A stretch of DNA of 35,082 bases from a virus. The notes under the pieces are model-generated. The model was not told the origin of the DNA. It saw only the letters and a list, made by a program, of their open reading frames with translations, and did not search any database. The position numbers and the translations under genes are program-made. The stretch is from the IMG/VR virus record IMGVR_UViG_3300007960_000080, positions 1-35,082 of that record. The stretch is one strand, 5' to 3'. Of the stretch, positions 25,020 through 33,668 are shown piece after piece (position 1 is the first letter of the stretch; each line of letters starts with the position of its first letter).

Positions 25020-26588
25020 TTAATCATTCGTTTCTAGATTTAAATTGATATCAACTTCCGAACTAGCTTGGGTCAATGTATAATAAGTCAACGACTCCTT
25101 ATAGTCGTTTGATATGATTTGGATCGCTATATTCTGGTTAGAATATGTATGAGAAATTGTTTGACTACTTTCAGTAGCATTTTCAGCTCCAGTTCCACTT
25201 ATCTCAACAGAACCTACTAAACTACCCTTATTAGTGACCTCATAAGCACGCCATTCATAATTAGGACTAGGTACGGTAGATAAGTTAAAAATGAAGTTAT
25301 ATGAAACTGCATTCACTTGAATAGTACCACCACCAGTAGCTTCACAGTTTATCTGTTGTATATTACAGCCATTTGAAGGATTGATTTCACAAGTACCTGT
25401 ACCTGAAAAATTCACTTGAATAGTATTATTAGAAAATTGATGCCCATTAAAACTGTAGATACCTGCAGTTGTAATCTCAATACATCGATTGTTACTATCA
25501 AACACCATATCACTTAACTGAGACATCTCAGCTGGTGAATTAATGACAATCGTACCGGTTGTACTCGCACAACTGATTACTGACAGACTATCAATAGTAG
25601 CGCCATTTGGTGTAAGTTCAGAAGATGATTCCCAAAAACCGCCTGTAATTGTATGTCCTGACTGAAGACTACCTGTTAGACAATCATAAAATTTAGTTGC
25701 AGTAGTTGTGCCAAATCCCGGTAACTGTATTGTACCCATCCCTAAAAATGTACTACTTTTAATTGTTAAGGAATTAATAGTAGCACTTAAGTCTAATTCA
25801 GCTCTAGATGTGCCTTTAGATTTACAAATGAAACCTTCAAGGTAAATATCAGTAACACCGGTACCCTGTTGAGATTTGATCTTATAGAGTGTAGAAGAAA
25901 CAACTTCATTCGCGAAAGTAATCTGTTCGTTTACAGAATAGAGATTACAATTTTTAGAACCAGTATCCCCTAAAATAAGTTCACCATGAGCAAACATCTC
26001 TTCTTTAATAAGTGCTAAAATATTATACTTATTCGAAAGTAGACCATCTTCTACAGCAACATCATAAAAATCGATTTGTTCAGATGTTGTGCTATTGATC
26101 GTAAGTCCATTACCAAATCTCCAGTTATCTAGCCAAGTATTAGCAGGAACATTACGAGGTTTAGCATTAGTATTAACCCTAAGACCAACACTTGTCACAG
26201 ATGCACTATTTACAGAACCTGAAGTAGGTGTACTTTCAATATCAAGAATAAGATCTAACCAACCGCCAGAGTAGGTATCAGCTCCTTCTAATGTCCAATA
26301 AGCAGTATTAGTACCATCACTCGCATATACTTGAATACCATCTGAGGCAATATTATGAATATATGCTAGAAATGCTAAGTTAATGTATAATCTCAAATGC
26401 TTATTTTGAATGTTCCATGTACCAGAAACATAAACATCGTTTGCACCGCTCGCAGTTAGAGCACATTCTTGAGAATTATCACCTTCAACTTTAATATCAG
26501 GGTTAGCTGAAAAAGAATCACCTAAGAAGGCTGGCGAGCCAGTATTACCATATGATATTTCTGTTTGATCAGAAACAACATCAACCAT
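25020..26588 (-). CDS. Virion protein, beta-rich, probable lectin/beta-helix type
   Basis: A 522-residue protein led by a strong ribosome site (AAAGGAGG, five bases before ATG). The first 180 residues look like a jelly-roll domain (GTWNIQNKHLRLYINLAFL, GGWLDLILDIES, TWLDNWRFGNGL). The central part, about 200-420, consists of short strands rich in Ser, Thr, Gly and Asn with turns such as STFLGMGTIQLPGFG and GFWESSSELTPNG, suggesting a parallel beta-helix. The end is another small beta domain. This composition is typical of phage surface proteins contacting glycans. No catalytic residues can be identified. It opens the second virion block, directly after the lysis group. Confidence 0.65.
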   Translation of the reverse strand: MVDVVSDQTEISYGNTGSPAFLGDSFSANPDIKVEGDNSQECALTASGANDVYVSGTWNIQNKHLRLYINLAFLAYIHNIASDGIQVYASDGTNTAYWTLEGADTYSGGWLDLILDIESTPTSGSVNSASVTSVGLRVNTNAKPRNVPANTWLDNWRFGNGLTINSTTSEQIDFYDVAVEDGLLSNKYNILALIKEEMFAHGELILGDTGSKNCNLYSVNEQITFANEVVSSTLYKIKSQQGTGVTDIYLEGFICKSKGTSRAELDLSATINSLTIKSSTFLGMGTIQLPGFGTTTATKFYDCLTGSLQSGHTITGGFWESSSELTPNGATIDSLSVISCASTTGTIVINSPAEMSQLSDMVFDSNNRCIEITTAGIYSFNGHQFSNNTIQVNFSGTGTCEINPSNGCNIQQINCEATGGGTIQVNAVSYNFIFNLSTVPSPNYEWRAYEVTNKGSLVGSVEISGTGAENATESSQTISHTYSNQNIAIQIISNDYKESLTYYTLTQASSEVDINLNLETND

Positions 26589-26609
26589 TACAGCCTCCTT
26601 TCATGTAGC

Positions 26610-26930
26610 TCATTGTAATGTCTTACACTCTCGTGAATTGTATTTAGGATAATCTATTGCAGATTTTTCTCTGTCACAACGTAAATGAGTCCACTTGTCT
26701 TTATAGTGAAGGTTCATATCAATTAATTTATAACCTACACCTTTAGACATATATTTCTCATAAAAACGTTGATCAAGATATGTATTACGTTTACCTTTAG
26801 ACTCTTCTAGTTTAGTACCATTTATCGCATAGATATTCCAAGCTGAAGCAAGAGATACACCAATCAACCATATGATAATAATTGCAGGCATTTGATCCAT
26901 ACCTTGTCTAGAGCGTCTATTGCATTTCAT
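26610..26930 (-). CDS. Small single-pass membrane protein next to the holin
   Basis: A 106-residue protein with a short basic N-terminus (MKCNRRSRQG), one membrane helix (PAIIIIWLIGVSLASAW, residues about 15-31) and a soluble domain of about 75 residues that is probably periplasmic. I chose the ATG at 26930 because it overlaps the holin stop codon as ATGA and follows GGGGA; a TTG at 26942 would add four residues. The topology and position fit an inner-membrane spanin or another lysis accessory, but the coiled coil expected of a classical Rz protein is not obvious. Two cysteines lie near the C-terminus (LRCDRE, SRECKTL). The function is not identified. Confidence 0.55.
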   Translation of the reverse strand: MKCNRRSRQGMDQMPAIIIIWLIGVSLASAWNIYAINGTKLEESKGKRNTYLDQRFYEKYMSKGVGYKLIDMNLHYKDKWTHLRCDREKSAIDYPKYNSRECKTLQ

Positions 26931-27265
26931 TTCGGTCCCCAATCCTTTAGAAACTTATCTGCTTTATCTTCAAGTGTTGGTATTAAGCGAACTATAAAAG
27001 ATAGCATGCCTCTGAGTATCTCATTTGCAAACAGAATACACACACCGACAGCTAATTGTTTAGTGTCAGAATGCCATGGCATTTGGCTAACTGCCAGTGT
27101 GGACAGGTATAGCATGCATCCGCCATAAATCACAAAGCTGATAATATCGAACTTCTTACGCTCATTAGGCTGTTTTAAAGTCCATCTTACGAGAGATGCA
27201 CCAAATACAATAAATATTCCTGCTAACCACGGTTTTATTGCAGCCCATAGCGCTGAATCAACCAT
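26927..27265 (-). CDS. Holin-like protein with three membrane helices
   Basis: From the ATG at 27265 this is a 112-residue protein with three hydrophobic segments: LWAAIKPWLAGIFIVFGASL near the start, FVIYGGCMLYLSTLAV in the middle, and VGVCILFANEILRGMLSFIV near the end, followed by a charged tail (EDKADKFLKDWGPK). Size and layout fit a class I holin, which opens the inner membrane at lysis. The ATG has AAAGGAAA about seven bases upstream. A second in-frame ATG at 27295, with GAGG five bases upstream, would add MQSHYIKGNK, making a basic extension. This resembles the dual-start holin/antiholin arrangement of lambda S. The TGA overlaps the next ATG (ATGA). Confidence 0.7.
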   Translation of the reverse strand: MVDSALWAAIKPWLAGIFIVFGASLVRWTLKQPNERKKFDIISFVIYGGCMLYLSTLAVSQMPWHSDTKQLAVGVCILFANEILRGMLSFIVRLIPTLEDKADKFLKDWGPK

Positions 27266-27318
27266 TTTGTTTCCTTTTATATAGTGAGATTGCATAATCA
27301 CCTCGGCGGGGTTTGGGC

Positions 27319-27678
27319 CTAAGGGTTAATAAATAGATGGCGAACTTTGCCCCATCTGAGTATAGCATTATATGCAAGTGTTCTTAACCAATTTGGAACT
27401 TCTTCTTGTCGTAAAAGCATCTCTTTGTTCATCTCAAATGCGGCTAAATCCCACTCCCATCCTTGATCTTCAAGTAACCAATCATGTAAGATAGCAGCAT
27501 GAAATAGCCGATTCTTTGATGAGATGAACCAACGAACAAACCATACTATAGATGCACCATCGCATTCAAAACCTTTAGGAATACGATGACCTGTCTCTGT
27601 AATAAAATCTTCTAATAATCTAATTCTAGATCTCTTCCACCAAGCATCTGACGGTATAATGCAGATATGTGCATACAT
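27319..27678 (-). CDS. DUF1353 family protein
   Basis: A 119-residue protein with the two hallmarks of DUF1353: IPKGFECDGASIVW at residues about 33-46 and AAILHDWLL at about 61-69. The family is common in phages, often beside lysis genes; its biochemical activity is not settled as far as I know. The conserved Asp and the HD pair look like a possible metal or catalytic site, but that is inference. It lies just before the holin-like gene, 53 bases upstream of the stronger holin start, which makes a part in lysis worth considering. The ATG at 27678 follows a short gap after the previous gene. Confidence 0.8.
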   Translation of the reverse strand: MYAHICIIPSDAWWKRSRIRLLEDFITETGHRIPKGFECDGASIVWFVRWFISSKNRLFHAAILHDWLLEDQGWEWDLAAFEMNKEMLLRQEEVPNWLRTLAYNAILRWGKVRHLFINP

Positions 27679-27689
27679 AGTAAGTACTC

Positions 27690-28427
27690 CTAGTCAAGAT
27701 TTAATTCATTATAAATATCCTGACGGATGATACCTAATCGGTTCATCGCTTCTTCTTCTGTAATAATACCAGCTTCATGTTCAGCAATAATAGTATCAAT
27801 TAAAGTTTTCTTTTGCCAACTCCAAGTATACGCTTGTTCTCCTTGAGCTGTTAATAAGTCGTCAATAGCTTCTAAATCAGCAACTTCTAAATGATACATT
27901 TGGTTATCTTTAGCTCTAAAATACGGTATCGGAGTTAACCCATCAGGTGTATGTGGAAGCTTCTTACCTGCTCTTCCACGATCTCGATATTGCATTAGAT
28001 TATGAAAGCTTTCAAGACCACCATCGAACATGACACCATTATATTCAAAATCAGCAAACTTTATTTTAGAACGAATATCTGAGACAACCTTACGAATACG
28101 AACTGCTTCACGCTTAAATGATTTAGTACGTACAGATGTTGAAATTTCTCGAATACCGTTTTCCTCAAGAATGACTCTCAATTCTGGATTATTCCAACGA
28201 AGCGCAATAGATCCTGCAAAGAACATTCTTGTTGGGTACATCTTCTGAACTTCACCAGTTACATTACCATATCCATCGAAAGTATTTTCCATTACAGGTT
28301 CAGATTGATCTGTAGGTTTACCATCACTGTCAAGCACAGATTGAAACATCGGCTTAAGAATTTCTTTACCATAAAGATCTCTAGTACCTGTTATAGTTTT
28401 ACCATTTTTATCAAATCCTTGCCACAT
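27690..28427 (-). CDS. Virion- or fibre-associated protein, DUF4376-like C-terminus
   Basis: A 245-residue protein of uncertain function. The C-terminal 70 residues (NQMYHLEVADLEAIDDLL, then a Trp-rich helix and LIDTIIAEHEAG) resemble the helical C-terminal domain of phage fibre-associated DUF4376 proteins. The N-terminal half has a turn-rich opening (GFDKNGKTITGTRDLYG) and a basic helical region (SVRTKSFKREAVRIRKVV). No signal peptide or membrane segment is present. It begins in a TAATG overlap with the large adhesin gene, so a fibre-associated or fibre-assembly role is plausible. It could equally be a virion component; confidence in the function is low although the gene is clear. Confidence 0.6.
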   Translation of the reverse strand: MWQGFDKNGKTITGTRDLYGKEILKPMFQSVLDSDGKPTDQSEPVMENTFDGYGNVTGEVQKMYPTRMFFAGSIALRWNNPELRVILEENGIREISTSVRTKSFKREAVRIRKVVSDIRSKIKFADFEYNGVMFDGGLESFHNLMQYRDRGRAGKKLPHTPDGLTPIPYFRAKDNQMYHLEVADLEAIDDLLTAQGEQAYTWSWQKKTLIDTIIAEHEAGIITEEEAMNRLGIIRQDIYNELNLD

Positions 28428-31312
28428 TAAAATGCCCTCGAATATTTCTCTGGAGCTTCAGCCCACGCCATTACAATATACCTCGATTGATCGGCATTGA
28501 TACCAGCACTATCTTCAGTTACCCTAAACCCATTAGACATAAAGAATATATCGTCACGATCTGCCGAAATATCTTCAACATCTGGTGTATCAAATTCTAA
28601 AGATCCTATCATTTCATTATAAGGGTCTCTGGCAGAATCAAAAATATACCAATTATTACTTATAAGATCCAATCGCTTTATCACAACAACTTTAGGTCTG
28701 AAACCTAAATGTACATAAGGACCTTCTAAGCCACCATTACCAACATAGCTAGTGAATTTACTGAAGCCTTCGATACCAGTCCAAAGGTATGCAATATAGT
28801 TATCAGTTCCAGAACCATTAGTATTATTCAAGGTATTGTTAGTTACCATAAATTGCGTAGAAGACCAATTTCCAGTACCCCAAGGTGTATTAGCCGGACT
28901 TTCTACTTGATTAATATCGAGCTTTAAGAAATGGATATCACTTGAAAGCTCTTTATGCCATACAAACCAATTTTCAGAGCTGTCTGTTCGTTTTACTATA
29001 GCGAATTCAATAGTTTTGCCTAAGTTATGATTTATATTTCGATTTGCAGTGTTATCACCACTATATTCTACAATATCAAAACCAGCTAATCTATTCTTTT
29101 TCCAACATAAAGCCTCGTAGTTATCACCAGTAGCATTAGTATAAGAAGTCGATTGCGTACCTTTTGTCAAACCTAGACCATCAGTTCTAAATTCATCAAC
29201 ATAACCATAACCACTATTAAAATCTTCAGCTATGGTATCATTAGTATAAATAGAATAACCAGCACCTCTAAGAGAATCATAAACAGAGTGCCAAATAGTA
29301 CCATCATTGATATTAAAAAGGATTGCAAGATCAGGTTGAAAAGATAGACCTGATATATCTCTAGTAGCTGCATCATCACCAGTCCAAGAAAGTATATCAA
29401 AATACTTAGTAGGATTAGCAATATCAGGCTCTGGCATGTTAGCTGTACAAATAGATTGATAACCAGAATCAGGAGTCACATTCCAATCTCTTTGACCAAA
29501 ATTAACTTCTATAGTATCTTCATTATGCCAAAAAGCTGGAAAGAGTGTGTCAGCATCTGAAAAAGATATCGCACTAGTACTGTCAGTAGCAGTTTTCCAT
29601 TTAATAGTCTTATTATCCATGTCTACCATGCACATAATCCAGACATTAACTCCTGGATTTGAAGACCATTCTAATGTATGTTCAGTACCTTCTACAAAGA
29701 CTGATGTTATAGATTCTTTAGCATAATTAATAAAAGAGCTACCAGGTCCTGCATAGTTCTCCATCTTTTCATTCCATCTGGCAGTACCAATACTTATATT
29801 AGCACCACCTGTGATCATTTTTCCTTCAAAGCACCATTTACCTGTAGAAGGAAAGGCAGTAGTACATGGAATTAATGGTTCTGTTGCACCACCTGACTCT
29901 ACAGACTCTAGACCACCATTATTTAAGTTAGACTGTACAACTGAAGCAAATCCAAAATGGTGGAGAATAGGAAAAGTGTTTGTAGGAGTATCATTTACTT
30001 GATTGGCTGAGGTAAGATTAGTAGCAGTTAAAGTGTTACCAGTTGGTCGTGCAGATGCCTCAGTCCTTAGATAACGATAATCTAAATCTTCATTTAAAGC
30101 AATACCTGCAGAATAAATATATTCAGTAGTAGCACCTGTATAACTTTCAGTAGTTTCATCTTGTTGTAAATATACCAAAACGAATGTCTGAATACCTGTT
30201 GTTGTAACAGTACCTGAAACACCACATTTATACCAACCATTACCTAAAGACTCTATAAAATTATCACCAATCTGACTTGTAGAAGAAATGACTCCAGTAG
30301 ATAGATTAAAGCGTGCCTTAGCAATACTACCATCAGTAGCGTTCCAAACCAGTACATTAATCCAATCAAGAGAACCAGCTTTTAAAATTGCTACTCCGCT
30401 ATACACACCTGCTGTAGATAAGCTAACACCCTGAGCATATCTATGGATATTATTATCAACAGTATTTATAATCTTATCTGCTGTATTTGTACCAAGAGGG
30501 TCTGTAATCTCTGCTGTATTTGCACTTACAGTTATTTGACTTTTGTTCCAAACTATGTTGTCAATTTGTTCAGAATAAGTGAGTCTATTACTACCTCCAA
30601 GAGAATCATACCCTAGGTTAGTAGCATCCTCAAAATCAAGTCTAATGTCGAGATCAGAGTGTGCAGTAGAATAACCTTTAGGAACCCATTGACCTGTTAC
30701 TGGATGAAATTCACCAAAAGCTGTCTCATCTAAACTATCAGTATTATGGATTTGAACTCTAGCAAGATACCCATCAACATATATATCATCACTAACCTTG
30801 ATAGTAGCACCGGTTAACAAAGCTTTGATTGTTGTGGTTGTATTAGCAGGTATTGATGACTCATTGAAGTCAGTGATTCTATTACCATTAATCCACACTT
30901 TAGCTCTATCTGCTTGAGTAGCGTTATCAAGATCTAATGCCATCACTACATGCATCCAAGCAGTAGCATCTTTAAGAATCGGACTACAACGTAAACTCAG
31001 TAAAGTAGTGTTATCATTACGCATTTGGAGCAGCATAGAGTCAGATGATGTGCCATCCCATTCCATAATTACATAATGTATAGTACCGTTACCAATATAT
31101 ATTGGATGTTCATCAACTGTTTCATTAGAAGCAAGCCTTCGATACCAAGCTGACATAATTAAATGCTGATCATCTGAACCGTTAAATGAAATAGCTTTAG
31201 ATAAACTACTAGAATCTGCTGAATCGAATAGAAGACTATTAGTAATAATGTCACCAAAGAAATCACCTGCAGGATCGCCCTGTGTGTGTCCTCCTAAAGG
31301 TATTAGACTCAT
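28427..31312 (-). CDS. Large multi-domain fibre/adhesin (LamG-like, SPRY-like, DUF7483-like)
   Basis: A 961-residue protein built of beta-sandwich modules. Residues about 45-225 look like a LamG/concanavalin-type lectin fold (AWMHVVMALDLD, KVWINGNRI). Residues 240-435 resemble the carbohydrate-binding module that opens with NRLTYSEQIDNIVW. Residues 450-635 resemble a SPRY domain (GKWCFEGKM, VDMDNKTIKWK, VNFGQRDW). From about 637 to 955 there are three related copies of a roughly 105-residue unit, starting YFDILSWTGDD, GFDIVEYSGDN and GFSKFTSYVGN, like the DUF7483 units of phage fibres. The protein probably binds host surface glycans. It overlaps the genes on both sides by one base and is likely co-translated with them. 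Domain names come from pattern recognition, not a search. Confidence 0.8.
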   Translation of the reverse strand: MSLIPLGGHTQGDPAGDFFGDIITNSLLFDSADSSSLSKAISFNGSDDQHLIMSAWYRRLASNETVDEHPIYIGNGTIHYVIMEWDGTSSDSMLLQMRNDNTTLLSLRCSPILKDATAWMHVVMALDLDNATQADRAKVWINGNRITDFNESSIPANTTTTIKALLTGATIKVSDDIYVDGYLARVQIHNTDSLDETAFGEFHPVTGQWVPKGYSTAHSDLDIRLDFEDATNLGYDSLGGSNRLTYSEQIDNIVWNKSQITVSANTAEITDPLGTNTADKIINTVDNNIHRYAQGVSLSTAGVYSGVAILKAGSLDWINVLVWNATDGSIAKARFNLSTGVISSTSQIGDNFIESLGNGWYKCGVSGTVTTTGIQTFVLVYLQQDETTESYTGATTEYIYSAGIALNEDLDYRYLRTEASARPTGNTLTATNLTSANQVNDTPTNTFPILHHFGFASVVQSNLNNGGLESVESGGATEPLIPCTTAFPSTGKWCFEGKMITGGANISIGTARWNEKMENYAGPGSSFINYAKESITSVFVEGTEHTLEWSSNPGVNVWIMCMVDMDNKTIKWKTATDSTSAISFSDADTLFPAFWHNEDTIEVNFGQRDWNVTPDSGYQSICTANMPEPDIANPTKYFDILSWTGDDAATRDISGLSFQPDLAILFNINDGTIWHSVYDSLRGAGYSIYTNDTIAEDFNSGYGYVDEFRTDGLGLTKGTQSTSYTNATGDNYEALCWKKNRLAGFDIVEYSGDNTANRNINHNLGKTIEFAIVKRTDSSENWFVWHKELSSDIHFLKLDINQVESPANTPWGTGNWSSTQFMVTNNTLNNTNGSGTDNYIAYLWTGIEGFSKFTSYVGNGGLEGPYVHLGFRPKVVVIKRLDLISNNWYIFDSARDPYNEMIGSLEFDTPDVEDISADRDDIFFMSNGFRVTEDSAGINADQSRYIVMAWAEAPEKYSRAF

Positions 31313-32037
31313 TATCCCATCTCCACTACTTCTACATAACTTTCGTTATTAGCATACCTAGTAATGCGCATTTCATATGTACTATTAGCTACTAGTGTCG
31401 GAATAGTCCCTATAGGACTTACACCAGTACCTAAACTAACAGTCCTATCAGTTGAATCTACACTAATACGTATCTTAAGCTCACCAAACTGCCAAGCATT
31501 AACTGATTCATTGATAGTAATATCAGATGTAATTGACCAAGTCTTTAATAGCTCTTCATCAAATGAAATAGTGAATGTACTACCTGTAATGGCATCAACT
31601 TGAGTAGAAATGCCTTTATAAAAATGCATAGTGTTATTTGTAAGAAATTGCATTACATCTGTATTTGTAGTACATTCCCAAGAACCCCACACATCAGCTT
31701 CAATTACACGTTTCCAAATCTTACCTACATTAGAATCATTCATACCATAAATAATCTGTACACCATAATCAACTTCCGCAGCATTATTATAGTACATCAT
31801 TGAGTGTAAGAAGCCCCAACCAGTGGAAAGAAAATCTGAAGGTTCATTAGTAACACTGTTGCCAGTAAAATTATAAATACTATTATGCAGAACAGTATTT
31901 AGATCGCCATTAAATACAGCATGAACGCCATTCTCATCAAACCCTCTCCATCTATCTCGAAGATTTGTCAGATTAGTGTCCATTTCACTATTGGTTAATG
32001 GAGACCCTTTGTCTGCTCTAGTAGTGAGAATTGCCAT
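31312..32037 (-). CDS. Tail-fibre-type protein with conserved N-terminal anchor
   Basis: A 241-residue protein. Its start, MAILTTRADKGSPLTNSEMD followed by TNLTNL, is the classic opening of many phage fibre proteins and probably anchors the protein to the virion. The centre has aromatic, Asn-rich strands with a WGSWECTTNTD segment, as seen in fibre tips. The C-terminal 80 residues form a beta-rich domain (FTISFDEELLKTWSITSDI and RTVSLGTGV). The gene is followed immediately by the large fibre gene in a TAATG overlap, so the two proteins may assemble together. The fibre role follows from the N-terminal pattern; receptor specificity cannot be read. Confidence 0.75.
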   Translation of the reverse strand: MAILTTRADKGSPLTNSEMDTNLTNLRDRWRGFDENGVHAVFNGDLNTVLHNSIYNFTGNSVTNEPSDFLSTGWGFLHSMMYYNNAAEVDYGVQIIYGMNDSNVGKIWKRVIEADVWGSWECTTNTDVMQFLTNNTMHFYKGISTQVDAITGSTFTISFDEELLKTWSITSDITINESVNAWQFGELKIRISVDSTDRTVSLGTGVSPIGTIPTLVANSTYEMRITRYANNESYVEVVEMG

Positions 32038-32053
32038 AAGGATCTCCTATCTA

Positions 32054-32506
32054 TTATTGTACTTGAAGAGTCCAAGTAATGGACAGAGTGTCACTAGCAC
32101 CTTTATTAATAGTCCCAAAGACAACTCTAGAAAGCAAAGTACCGCTGGTACCAGCATTCAGAAGAGCAGCTTCAACAAGAGCAGCTGTAGCCGTCCCTGG
32201 AGGAAAGGTAGCCACATACTGAACAGAATCATTAGTGACAGTAGTAGTTACAATAGTTGTACTATCAAGAGCTACACGACCAGATTCTGCACCAAGAGCG
32301 GTGTCTGTACCAGTGGCTGCAGTATTATCAGTACCTACTGCCATATGAGATATCACATTTTCAGCAGTACCAACCATACGACTGGCAATATAAGCAAGGC
32401 CCGTATTAACTACTAAATTGCACTCATTTTTATGTTTTACATTACCGAATTTATCAGTAAGAGTTAAGAGAACAGTACCCTTAACTTTCAGTTTGTCTAT
32501 TAACAT
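32054..32506 (-). CDS. Phage virion structural protein (150 aa)
   Basis: A 150-residue beta-rich protein. The N-terminal stretch (DKLKVKGTVLLTLTDKFGNVKH) leads to NLVVNTGLAYIASRMVG, a pattern I associate with small virion proteins found near fibre genes in many phages. The middle is rich in Thr and Ala (GTDNTAATGTDTALG) and the end is a run of short strands. No catalytic motif or membrane segment is seen. It lies between the repeat protein and a fibre protein with gaps of about 10-16 bases, so it is probably part of the same adhesion apparatus. Its DNA looks somewhat richer in G+C than its neighbours by eye, as do the capsid and tail-tube genes, which may reflect high expression. Confidence 0.65.
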   Translation of the reverse strand: MLIDKLKVKGTVLLTLTDKFGNVKHKNECNLVVNTGLAYIASRMVGTAENVISHMAVGTDNTAATGTDTALGAESGRVALDSTTIVTTTVTNDSVQYVATFPPGTATAALVEAALLNAGTSGTLLSRVVFGTINKGASDTLSITWTLQVQ

Positions 32507-32516
32507 CTAGGTTTCC

Positions 32517-33659
32517 TTAAAAATTTGAGGTAATGCCTATGTAACCAGGCTCTACGTAATCTTCAGCAAAATAATCTTGCATATACAATGTTCCAGATTC
32601 AGTTATCGATGTAGTATCTAACAAACCACCCTTAGAAGAGGTCTTCGCAACACTTTCTATAATAATGGTTGAGTCAGTAAATACAGTGCTAACAGTTTTG
32701 GCAATAATACTATTGATTACAACATTATCTTGAAACGGTTTATCAACATCTAAATTTAAACTTTCAGAAATTGTGACAAGATCATTCAAGTATTCATAAA
32801 CTCCTAAGATATACTCAAAAACTTCGCTAATACTAACAGTATCAACTAATGGTCTACCGACCGATTTTGAGACTGTTTCTGTATAAGAAATAGCTTCAGC
32901 TAATATCTTAGAAAAGACAGCATGTAGATCTTCTACTGTCGAAATATTCTCAGATAACCCTTTAATGAAACTGATATCAAAACTATCTGTAATTACAGAT
33001 GAATCCAATTGCACTTTACTATAATTCTTTGATAAGCTTTCCGCTATTGTTGTAGTATCAGCGAAGGCTCTTAGATAGTTAGCTGTAAAAGAAATGATAT
33101 CTATTACAGAAGCTGTATCTGTTAAGGCTTTCTCAAAAATTATATTAAAAAATTCTGTTTGATTCACATTATCCGTAAATACTTTAGAAGTTTGTAGTTC
33201 TAAAATATCATTGATATTAGCATATTCATCTAAAATTTTATCTATACTCATTAAAGTTGTTTCAGAAATAAGTATAGTATCAAAATAAACACCACCTAGA
33301 TACATTATATAATCAAATGTTTCACTTAGTGAGATATTATCTGTATATACTTTACTTAAGCTCAGTGCTATATTATCTGCTAATGTTGCACTATCACTAA
33401 GACTCCTTCCAGGAACAAAATCCAAAAGTTCGGCAATAGTGACTTGATCATTAAAGGTTTTAAGAAGAACATTTCCTGGAGCATCATGATATCTAGGTAC
33501 TTTTACCTTAAGTTCAAGTAACTGATCTACATGTCCCTGGATAGTCTTATCATCAACAGTAGCTATAGTAGTAGGTTTCTTGATAGAGCCAGTTAAAAGC
33601 TTCTTTTTAACACTAGCTACTAAAGCTTTATGAATAATTGTTACTGTCTTTTTAACCAT
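32517..33659 (-). CDS. Virion repeat protein with about sixteen 18-residue repeats
   Basis: After about 70 basic N-terminal residues, most of this 380-residue protein is made of about sixteen imperfect tandem repeats, usually 18 and sometimes 19-20 residues long. The pattern is hydrophobic-x-D-x-x-x-I-x-E followed by a hydrophobic half ending in K-V or similar, for example YTDNISLSETFDYI and FADTTTIAESLSKNYSKV. Such regular repeats suggest an elongated solenoid or fibre. No enzyme motif is seen. The short C-terminus ends with a Gly/Tyr-containing tail. The gene sits among virion genes, nine bases after the previous one, with AAGG upstream. A fibre or scaffold-like virion role is inferred from architecture and position only. 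Confidence 0.65.
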   Translation of the reverse strand: MVKKTVTIIHKALVASVKKKLLTGSIKKPTTIATVDDKTIQGHVDQLLELKVKVPRYHDAPGNVLLKTFNDQVTIAELLDFVPGRSLSDSATLADNIALSLSKVYTDNISLSETFDYIMYLGGVYFDTILISETTLMSIDKILDEYANINDILELQTSKVFTDNVNQTEFFNIIFEKALTDTASVIDIISFTANYLRAFADTTTIAESLSKNYSKVQLDSSVITDSFDISFIKGLSENISTVEDLHAVFSKILAEAISYTETVSKSVGRPLVDTVSISEVFEYILGVYEYLNDLVTISESLNLDVDKPFQDNVVINSIIAKTVSTVFTDSTIIIESVAKTSSKGGLLDTTSITESGTLYMQDYFAEDYVEPGYIGITSNF

Positions 33660-33668
33660 AAACGAACC

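Noticed and set aside
31976-32416. 146-codon plus-strand open frame
   Set aside because: Shadow of two well-supported minus-strand virion genes; product is a low-complexity Ser/Thr/Lys-rich sequence.
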